From an uncultured Prevotella sp. (GTDB lineage Bacteria > Bacteroidota > Bacteroidia > Bacteroidales > Bacteroidaceae), in assembly GCA_900316015.1 (NCBI GenBank), contig ONBG01000019.1, positions 1 to 53,805 of the forward strand: a stretch of 53,805 nt of DNA. Direction: 5' to 3'. A program made the position numbers and the translations under genes. The notes beneath the pieces were generated by a model. That model searched no databases and was not told the DNA's origin. It worked only from the letters and a program-made list of their open reading frames with translations. Shown here piece after piece: positions 48,133 to 53,805 of this stretch. Within the stretch, counting starts at the first letter, position 1. Every line of letters starts with the position of its first letter.

Positions 48133-48140
48133 TATATTTG
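48133..48140 (+). promoter_or_regulatory. -7 element before the 129-aa lipoprotein
   Basis: TATATTTG, 29 bp before the ATG; a TTTG at 48106 is 23 bp upstream, slightly far. Confidence 0.5.
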
Positions 48141-48169
48141 TCCCACATATTCACCAAACGGAAAACAAG

Positions 48170-48559
48170 ATGAAGAAATTAATCATGATGGTCGCCGCTG
48201 TTGGGATGCTTTGCTTGGCTGCATGCGACAGCAAACCCACTCAGAAAGCGCAAAAAGAATCCACGGAGATCGTAGACACTGCATTCCAGAACAAGGTTGC
48301 CGGAGAATATCGTAGCTATGACAGTAAGCGTACCTTAGTCCTCACTGCCGATGGAAAGGTATCCTCTAAGGGCTTCAAGACAGATTACACGTCCTGGCAA
48401 CTGGCTGCCAAGCCGGTAGGCAACATGGCTGATATTTTCTTAGTTCGCCAGGGTATTGAGGCTCCGGTGAAGGACAAGGGCACTGTCGACTTGAAAGAAG
48501 GCATTGTCACCACCAAGGATGAAAGCTTCAGGAAAAGCAATCCTAAATTGAGCGAATAG
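48170..48559 (+). CDS. Small lipoprotein of unknown function
   Basis: A 129-aa exported protein with lipoprotein signal MKKLIMMVAAVGMLCLAAC (lipobox LAAC). The mature part is a short beta-rich domain (AGEYRSYDSKRTLVLTADGK, then GFKTDYTSWQLAAKP) that resembles NlpE-like or lipocalin-like small lipoproteins without clear identity. The upstream frame (48128) precedes the promoter element. It has its own promoter and terminator, and it separates the gene-free region from sucC. Confidence 0.78.
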   Translation: MKKLIMMVAAVGMLCLAACDSKPTQKAQKESTEIVDTAFQNKVAGEYRSYDSKRTLVLTADGKVSSKGFKTDYTSWQLAAKPVGNMADIFLVRQGIEAPVKDKGTVDLKEGIVTTKDESFRKSNPKLSE

Positions 48560-48568
48560 GGCTCCCAG

Positions 48569-48625
48569 AAAGATGGGATCGGCGACAAGAAAATTGGGTA
48601 GAAACGGTCTGTTCCCATCTTTTAT
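48569..48625 (+). terminator. Terminator after the 129-aa lipoprotein
   Basis: AAAGATGGGA (48569-48578) pairs with TCCCATCTTT (48613-48622), with a 34-nt loop and a T-tract. Confidence 0.65.
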
Positions 48626-48679
48626 GCCTCAAAATGCAAAATAATACGATTTTTATTTTTTCATTTGCAAGGAAATGAC

Positions 48680-48687
48680 TATATTTG
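48680..48687 (+). promoter_or_regulatory. -7 element of the sucCD promoter
   Basis: TATATTTG, 29 bp before the sucC ATG. The upstream region is T-rich without a clear TTTG at the proper distance. Confidence 0.5.
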
Positions 48688-48716
48688 GACCCGCTTAATA
48701 TTAACTAAAAGCTATT

Positions 48717-49856
48717 ATGAAGGTACACGAATATCAGGCAAAGCAATTTTTTGCCAATTATGGTTTGCCCGTTGATAGTCCTATTCTATGCCGTAGCGTC
48801 GAGGAATGTGTCGATGCGTATCATAAAATAGGCGGGGGGCGAGTGATGGTGAAGGCCCAGGTTCATACTGGTGGGCGCGGAAAGGCTGGGGGTGTCAAGC
48901 TTGCCACTTATGAAGAGGAAGTGCGAAAGGTGGCTTCCCAGATCCTCGGCATGAGCATCAAGGGTTTCGTTGTCGACCGTGTGCTCGTCACCGAAGCCGT
49001 GAACATTGACAAGGAATATTATGTCAGCATCTTGATCGACCGTACAAGCAAGTCGCCTTTGATGATGCTCTCCCGTGCGGGTGGCATGGACATCGAGCAG
49101 GTGGCGAAGAATACGCCGGAGCAGATTGCCAAGATCGTCATCGACCCCTTGGTTGGCATGGAGGATTTCCAGGCACGTCGGGCTGCTTATCAGCTGTTTG
49201 ACGACAAGGCCGTGGTTAAGCAGGCTGTCCCTCTTTTTAAGAATCTCTACAGGCTTTTCGTTGAGAAAGATGCCTCGTTGGCTGAGATCAATCCCCTTGT
49301 CCTGACAAAGGAAGGACAGCTGAAAGCGATCGACGCAAAGATGACCTTTGACAACAATGCGCTCTACCGCCATCCGGATGTGGCCGAACTCAATGAGCCG
49401 ACAGAAGAGGAGAAGAAGGAACTCTATGCCAAGTCCAAGGGATTCAGCTATGTCAACTTGGGTGGTGACATCGGGTGTATGGTCAATGGCGCCGGACTCG
49501 CCATGGCTACGATGGATATGATCAAGTTATATGGGGGGAACCCTGCGAATTTCCTGGATATCGGAGGTAGCTCCAACCCGGAGAAAATCGTTGATGCCAT
49601 GAACCTGTTGCTGTCAGACCAGCACGTGAAGGTGATCCTGATCAATATCTTTGGAGGTATCACCCGCTGCGATGATGTGGCAAAAGGACTGTTAGAGGCT
49701 TTCGAGAGCATCAAGACAGACATGCCGATTGTCATCCGACTGACGGGCACGAATGCCGAGGAAGGACGCCGGCTGCTTCAAGGCTCTCATTTCATCGTGG
49801 CCACGACCATGGCAGACGCTGGGCACAAGGCTGTGGATGCATTGCATAACATGTAA
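48717..49856 (+). CDS. sucC: Succinyl-CoA synthetase, beta subunit
   Basis: A 379-aa ATP-grasp subunit of succinate-CoA ligase (ADP-forming). Visible: MKVHEYQAKQFFANYGLPV at the N-terminus, the VKAQVHTGGRGKAGGVKLA nucleotide/phosphate segment, and AEINPLVLT with FGGITRCDDVAKG near the C-terminus. With SucD it interconverts succinyl-CoA and succinate with ATP formation. In Bacteroidales it mainly feeds the methylmalonyl-CoA/propionate and succinate routes. It lies 21 bp before sucD. Confidence 0.96.
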   Translation: MKVHEYQAKQFFANYGLPVDSPILCRSVEECVDAYHKIGGGRVMVKAQVHTGGRGKAGGVKLATYEEEVRKVASQILGMSIKGFVVDRVLVTEAVNIDKEYYVSILIDRTSKSPLMMLSRAGGMDIEQVAKNTPEQIAKIVIDPLVGMEDFQARRAAYQLFDDKAVVKQAVPLFKNLYRLFVEKDASLAEINPLVLTKEGQLKAIDAKMTFDNNALYRHPDVAELNEPTEEEKKELYAKSKGFSYVNLGGDIGCMVNGAGLAMATMDMIKLYGGNPANFLDIGGSSNPEKIVDAMNLLLSDQHVKVILINIFGGITRCDDVAKGLLEAFESIKTDMPIVIRLTGTNAEEGRRLLQGSHFIVATTMADAGHKAVDALHNM

Positions 49857-49877
49857 CAACTAAAAAGCAAGATTCTT

Positions 49878-50747
49878 ATGAGCATATTGATCAACAAGGA
49901 TACACGACTGATCGTACAGGGCATTACAGGTCGTGATGGCAGTTTCCATGCTGCCAAGATGAAAGAATATGGAACGCAGGTTGTGGGTGGAACGTCCCCT
50001 GGCAAGGGCGGACAGGAAGTAGACGGCATTCCCGTTTTCAATACCGTTCGTGAGGCTGTAGAGGCTACGGATGCCAATACCTCCATCATCTTCGTTCCGG
50101 CACCGTTTGCCAAGGATGCTATGTTGGAGGCTGCTGATGCAGGCATCAAACTCATCGTCTGCATCACCGAGGGCATTCCCGTTGAGGATGCTGTGATCGC
50201 TCAACGCTATATCCAGGTGAAAGGGGCTCACCTCATTGGCCCGAACTGCCCGGGATTGATCTCTCCGGAACTAAGTATGGTAGGCATCATGCCGTCCAAC
50301 ATCTTTAAGAAGGGCCATACCGGCGTGATCAGCCGCTCTGGGACGCTTACCTATGAGGTGGTGGACAACCTAACCAAGGCGGGTTATGGACAGAGCACCG
50401 CCATTGGCGTTGGGGGAGACCCTGTCGTGGGACTGTACTTTGAAGACTTGCTCCAGATGTTCCAGGAGGATCCGGATACAGACTCTATCGCCCTCATCGG
50501 TGAGATTGGAGGCGATGCGGAGGAACGGGCTGCTGCCTTTATCAAGGCACATGTCACCAAGCCTGTCGTAGCCTTCATTGACGGGCGGACGGCTCCTCCG
50601 GGCAAGCAGATGGGGCATGCGGGCGCTATTATCTCAAGTAGCTCAGGCTCTGCCGCTGACAAGATCGCAGCCTTTAAGGCTGCAGGGGTGCCTGTGGCAA
50701 CGGAGAGCTGCGAAATACCGGGCTTACTGAAGAAGTTGATGGCATAA
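49878..50747 (+). CDS. sucD: Succinyl-CoA synthetase, alpha subunit
   Basis: A 289-aa CoA-binding subunit. The N-terminal Rossmann domain ([25 protein letters not shown]) is followed by the phosphohistidine site His247 in GKQMGHAGA, close to E. coli His246. [11 protein letters not shown] and [10 protein letters not shown]-type sequence ([14 protein letters not shown]) mark the CoA-ligase core. It forms a heterotetramer with SucC and shares its operon. A strong terminator follows. Confidence 0.97.
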   Translation: MSILINKDTRLIVQGITGRDGSFHAAKMKEYGTQVVGGTSPGKGGQEVDGIPVFNTVREAVEATDANTSIIFVPAPFAKDAMLEAADAGIKLIVCITEGIPVEDAVIAQRYIQVKGAHLIGPNCPGLISPELSMVGIMPSNIFKKGHTGVISRSGTLTYEVVDNLTKAGYGQSTAIGVGGDPVVGLYFEDLLQMFQEDPDTDSIALIGEIGGDAEERAAAFIKAHVTKPVVAFIDGRTAPPGKQMGHAGAIISSSSGSAADKIAAFKAAGVPVATESCEIPGLLKKLMA

Positions 50748-50758
50748 GACCTTATCAG

Positions 50759-50797
50759 TTACCCTCCGGCCATTCCATAGGAATACCGGAGGGTTCT
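50759..50797 (+). terminator. Rho-independent terminator after sucCD
   Basis: ACCCTCCGG pairs with CCGGAGGGT (50761-50794), with ATTCC/GGAAT continuing the stem inside; a short T-tract follows. Confidence 0.8.
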
Positions 50798-50873
50798 GAT
50801 TGCAGTATCTATTTATCACTATGGATTGATTCACTGATCTGTGGGCATAGGAAAGAACCAAAGCTATTGAGGG

Positions 50874-51695
50874 ATGAAAAAGAATATATTGGTTGTACCA
50901 GATGTACATGGACGCTTATTTTGGAAAGAGCCTGCCCTGAAGTACGTGAATGAGGTTGAGCGCATCGTTTTCTTGGGAGATTACCTCGATCCCTATCCTC
51001 AGGAGGATGGGTCGTTCACGCCAGAAGGGATCCTCCATAATCTGATGGACATCATTCATCTTAAGCAGGAGAACCCCGACAAGGTGGTCTTGCTCAAGGG
51101 CAACCATGACGAACATTATAGTTCACAGATATTCTGGGGTCTTGCCAGGGCTACGCGTTGCGACATGTCGAACTGGAGTAAGTACCACGAAGTTTTCTCC
51201 ACGCACGAGGATTTGTTCCAACTCGCTTGGAAGGAAGAGTGCATGGGCATCCCTTATGTTTTTACCCATGCAGGACTGTCGGCTTACTGGCTGCACAAGG
51301 TCAATGAGAAAATCTGGCAACTTCCCGACGACGAGTTGTCCATTGCCCATCAAAACATCATCGACAGGATCAATGACTTGGATTCAACCGTGCAAGGAAC
51401 GGAAATGCTCTCTATCGTTGGATTCTGCAGGTCGCGGATGGGAGAGAAGACAGGTAGCATACTTTGGGCTGATGTCAATGAGCTGGGCTTGCGGAATGTC
51501 TCTTCTGCCTATGGCTTGGACCAAGTCTTTCAGGTCTTTGGGCACACACGATTAGACGGGGAAAGGATTGATATGTTGGAATATGAGCACGCCGCGATGA
51601 TCGACTCCCAAAAATGTTTCATGATCGCGGAGGGGACGGGCAAGAAGATCCTCACCCTTAGGGATTACGAGAAAACTGAGGCAGGAAGAGTGTAG
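50874..51695 (+). CDS. Metallophosphoesterase (calcineurin-like)
   Basis: A 273-aa cytoplasmic phosphoesterase with the five family blocks in order: DVHGR (Asp9, His11), GDYLDPY (about residue 34), KGNHDEHY (about residue 77), THAGL and FGHTRLDG (about residue 222). These bind two divalent metals and would hydrolyse a phosphomonoester or phosphodiester; the substrate cannot be told. It lies between terminators, with no clear promoter of its own, and before the GH109-like gene. Confidence 0.9.
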   Translation: MKKNILVVPDVHGRLFWKEPALKYVNEVERIVFLGDYLDPYPQEDGSFTPEGILHNLMDIIHLKQENPDKVVLLKGNHDEHYSSQIFWGLARATRCDMSNWSKYHEVFSTHEDLFQLAWKEECMGIPYVFTHAGLSAYWLHKVNEKIWQLPDDELSIAHQNIIDRINDLDSTVQGTEMLSIVGFCRSRMGEKTGSILWADVNELGLRNVSSAYGLDQVFQVFGHTRLDGERIDMLEYEHAAMIDSQKCFMIAEGTGKKILTLRDYEKTEAGRV

Positions 51696-51754
51696 CAATC
51701 TGTTCATGAAAAATAAGAAACTGCATCTTTTAACATATCATAATACCTATTTCT

Positions 51755-51785
51755 TTTGCATTCTCAACAAAATAAGGTAAATTTG
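51755..51785 (+). promoter_or_regulatory. Promoter of the GH109-like gene
   Basis: TTTG (51755-51758), a 19-bp spacer and TAAATTTG (51778-51785), 64 bp before the ATG. Confidence 0.8.
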
Positions 51786-51849
51786 CAGACGGAAAGTAAA
51801 TTCATTCCAATCTAAAACCGTAAGATTAAATATAAATAAACTGTCAAAC

Positions 51850-53424
51850 ATGATGAACAAGAAATTATTGTCTCTATCTCTTGTGGCGATGCTTCTGATC
51901 TTGCCACAGAGTCTGAAAGCTCAATTCAATTGGCCGTACAAGATTGTCAATGGTACAGCAGTCACGGATGTGCCTGCTCGCCCAGCTGGACAGAAGGACG
52001 CCTTGAACTTGGTAACGCCCAAACTGGATGTCGTTCGCGTAGGGTTCGTTGGATTAGGCATGCGTGGTCCTGGTGCTGTAGAACGCTGGACGCATATTCC
52101 TGGCACGCAGATCATGGCCCTTTGCGATCATGAGAAAGACCGTGCAGAGAGATGCGAGAACATCCTCCGCAAGGCCAGCTTGCCTAAGGCTGACATCTAC
52201 TATGGTGAGGATGGCTATAAGCAGCTCTGCGAGCGCAAGGATATTGACTTGGTGTATATCGCTACCGACTGGTTGCACCACGTTCCCGTGGCTAAATACG
52301 CCCTGGAGCATGGCAAGCATGTTGCCATCGAGGTACCTTCAGCCATGAACCTCCACGAGATCTGGGACCTGATCAACCTCGCTGAGTCGAAACAGCTCCA
52401 TTGCATGATCCTGGAGAACTGCTGCTACGACTTCTTTGAGCTGAATACCTTGAACATGGCACAGAAAGGCTTGTTCGGTGAAATCCTTTACGTGACCGGT
52501 GCTTACCGTCATACGCTGTCTCCTTTCTGGGATGCTTACTGGAAGAAGGATGCCAACGACAAGCTGGGGTGGCGCTTGGACTACAACAAGAAATTCCGTG
52601 GCGATGTCTATGCTACCCATGGACTGGGTCCTGTGGCTCAGTTGCTGAACATCCATCGTGGCGACCGTATGAAGACCCTCGTTGCCATGGACACGAAGTC
52701 AGTGAATGGAAAGGCAAAGGTTGAACAGGTTACTGGCGAGCCTTGTGACACGTTCCGTAATGGCGATGCTACCACAACCTTGATCTCTACCGTAGGTGGG
52801 AAGGTGATCGAGATCCACCATAACGTAATGGATCCTCAGCCGTACAACCGTATGTACCAGTTGACAGGTACCAAGGGCTTTGCCAACAAGTATCCTATTG
52901 AGGGCTATGCGCTTACTTCCAATGACATGAAGAGCGCAGGTATCACTCCTTCTGCAGACAACCTGGAGGGGCACGACTATATTTCTGCATCTGATAAGGC
53001 TGCCTTGGAGAAGAAATTCCAAAGCCCGATCATCACGAAATATGGTGAGGAAGCCAAGGAAGTTGGTGGCCATGGTGGCATGGACTTCATCGAGGACAGT
53101 CGACTGGTTTACTGCTTGCGTAACGGACTCCCTCTGGATATGGATGTTTACGACTTGGCTGAATGGTGTTGCTTGGCTGAGTTAGGCTCTATTTCCATGG
53201 ATCATGGCAATATCCCTGTTCAGGTTCCTGATTTCACCCGTGGGTTGTGGAACAAGGACAAGGGCTTCCGCCATGCTTTCGCAAGTCCTGAGGAGGAAGC
53301 TGCCACAGAGGCTTCAGGCAAGGCTTTCACAGCAAAGTTGAAAGAGCAGGGCAAGAAGTACTGGGACAAGGTGGCTAAGCAAGAGGCAAAGGCCGCTAAG
53401 AAAGCTCAGAAAGCCAAGAAATAA
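51850..53424 (+). CDS. Secreted Gfo/Idh/MocA-fold protein, GH109-like
   Basis: A 524-aa exported protein (signal MNKKLLSLSLVAMLLILPQSLKAQ) with an NAD-binding Rossmann domain (VGFVGLGMRGPGAV from Gly65), then IATDWLHHVPVAKYALEHGK and AIEVPSA, and the C-terminal GDVYATHGLGPVAQLL that carries the family His. GH109 enzymes such as NagA remove alpha-N-acetylgalactosamine by an NAD-dependent redox mechanism. The tail is a Lys/Ala-rich repeat (AKQEAKAAKKAQKAKK). NAD-dependent enzymes exported to the periplasm are unusual. Substrate is inferred only. Confidence 0.86.
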   Translation: MMNKKLLSLSLVAMLLILPQSLKAQFNWPYKIVNGTAVTDVPARPAGQKDALNLVTPKLDVVRVGFVGLGMRGPGAVERWTHIPGTQIMALCDHEKDRAERCENILRKASLPKADIYYGEDGYKQLCERKDIDLVYIATDWLHHVPVAKYALEHGKHVAIEVPSAMNLHEIWDLINLAESKQLHCMILENCCYDFFELNTLNMAQKGLFGEILYVTGAYRHTLSPFWDAYWKKDANDKLGWRLDYNKKFRGDVYATHGLGPVAQLLNIHRGDRMKTLVAMDTKSVNGKAKVEQVTGEPCDTFRNGDATTTLISTVGGKVIEIHHNVMDPQPYNRMYQLTGTKGFANKYPIEGYALTSNDMKSAGITPSADNLEGHDYISASDKAALEKKFQSPIITKYGEEAKEVGGHGGMDFIEDSRLVYCLRNGLPLDMDVYDLAEWCCLAELGSISMDHGNIPVQVPDFTRGLWNKDKGFRHAFASPEEEAATEASGKAFTAKLKEQGKKYWDKVAKQEAKAAKKAQKAKK

Positions 53425-53464
53425 GGCTTCGCACATCCGCCAGTAGCCATGCTGGCAGAAGATA

Positions 53465-53512
53465 ACAGCCATCCGGTTCCTCAGGTTAGGAAACGGATGG
53501 CTGTCCTTTTTC
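53465..53512 (+). terminator. Rho-independent terminator after the GH109-like gene
   Basis: ACAGCCATCCG (53465-53475) pairs perfectly with CGGATGGCTGT (53494-53504), extended inside by GTTCC/GGAA, then CCTTTTT. Confidence 0.85.
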
Positions 53513-53598
53513 CTGCGACAGGCAGGAAGGGAAAGGACGGCATGTTAGCTGGGGCATCGCCCCTCGGTATAGAGCTGTCTCGTTAGACTTTTTATAAA
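53513..53598. other. Short gene-free stretch
   Basis: Nothing coding. A small GGGGC/GCCCC hairpin (about 53552-53564) and GAGCTGTCTCGTTAGACTTT (about 53572) occur, the latter loosely resembling insertion-sequence ends; too little to call. Confidence 0.4.
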
Positions 53599-53708
53599 AG
53601 GTAAGCTCCCGCATGGTAAGAGATGACCTTTTGCGATGCGATAGATAACCTATTACCGTTTAAAAGATGACCTCATGGAACGTGATCGATGGCCTTTTGC
53701 ATCTCGTC
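53599..53708 (+). repeat. 22-bp-period array abutting the right end repeat
   Basis: Four clear units at 53621, 53643, 53665 and 53687, plus a degenerate one at 53599, each 22 bp. The core is AGATGACCTTTTGC-like, the same family as 145-232 and in the same orientation. The last unit ends at 53708 and the inverted repeat begins at the next base. Confidence 0.8.
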
Positions 53709-53805
53709 TGTAGTTTACTGGATTTAGTTGACAACTTCTGATGTTAATAACTAAATGGGTTGTCACGTTTATTCGCTACGTTCCGGATAAGTTTACAGTC
53801 CTTTC
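53709..53805 (-). repeat. Right copy of 97-bp perfect inverted terminal repeat
   Basis: Exact reverse complement of 1-97. It forms the outermost sequence of the window, as does its partner. It has no ORF. Confidence 0.9.

Noticed and set aside
48025-48315. 96-aa plus-strand frame before the 129-aa lipoprotein
   Set aside because: It overlaps the lipoprotein signal peptide in another frame and has no recognisable content.
53565-53598. Insertion-sequence end near the right array
   Set aside because: The GAGCTGTCTCGTTAG-like stretch is short, lacks a partner end and has no transposase beside it.

Overview
The window reads as chromosomal DNA of a Bacteroidales bacterium, most likely Prevotella or a close relative. 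The evidence is the many Bacteroidetes-type promoters (TTTG or TTG, 19-20 bp, TAnnTTTG), the weak or absent Shine-Dalgarno sequences, and the gene content: GldE, YgiQ, pyrophosphate-dependent phosphofructokinase, a FeoA-FeoB fusion, a eukaryote-type GT3 glycogen synthase, OmpH-like and TlpA/DUF4369 lipoproteins, and an OprO/P-like porin. It is mostly housekeeping and core metabolic sequence. I see no prophage, no complete insertion sequence and no CRISPR array.

Layout. 1-345: an end repeat, a 22-bp-period array and a terminator. 346-6.6 kb: a large secreted GH2 beta-galactosidase (minus strand), then htpG. 6.7-11.9 kb: tRNA-Arg, a low-molecular-weight tyrosine phosphatase, a pepD-lipoprotein pair (minus strand), a structured leader with a tiny membrane protein, an OmpH-like lipoprotein, endonuclease III and a DUF2461 protein. 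12-18.1 kb: alanine dehydrogenase, a small secreted protein, and glycogen synthase with alpha-glucan phosphorylase. 18.2-26.6 kb: a ThiE-like protein, prs, a TlpA-like lipoprotein, nspC, four tRNAs (Gly-Leu-Leu-Gly), a conserved unknown, ssb, gldE, a phosphopantetheinyl transferase and a phytase-like esterase. 26.6-33.5 kb: a compact six-gene minus-strand operon of mostly uncharacterised proteins (unknown 90 aa, acyltransferase, secreted amidase-like protein, unknown 110 aa, YgiQ radical SAM protein, PP2C-like protein). 33.7-39.0 kb: PPi-PFK, a membrane-anchored GH25 lysozyme and FeoAB. 39.2-45.6 kb: an asparagine/aspartate/fumarate locus (aspA, porin, periplasmic asparaginase, Dcu transporter) with a divergent AraC-type regulator. 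45.6-53.4 kb: an S37 peptidase, a 1.2-kb gene-free region, a small lipoprotein, sucCD, a metallophosphoesterase and a secreted GH109-like oxidoreductase-fold protein.

How the genes fit together. The asparagine locus forms a coherent route: the outer-membrane porin admits substrate, periplasmic asparaginase makes aspartate, the Dcu carrier exchanges it for C4-dicarboxylate, and AspA makes fumarate for anaerobic respiration. SucCD and PPi-PFK fit the succinate-producing, energy-saving metabolism of this group. The glycogen pair makes and breaks the storage polymer.

The strongest unexplained signals are non-coding. First, a perfect 97-bp inverted repeat forms the two outermost ends of the window. 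Second, three arrays of degenerate repeats with an exact 22-bp period lie near the left end, at the right end (directly abutting the end repeat) and inside the 1.2-kb gene-free region; they appear to belong to one family. Third, a promoter in the gene-free region has no gene after it. Fourth, structured leaders precede the 64-aa membrane protein and feoAB.
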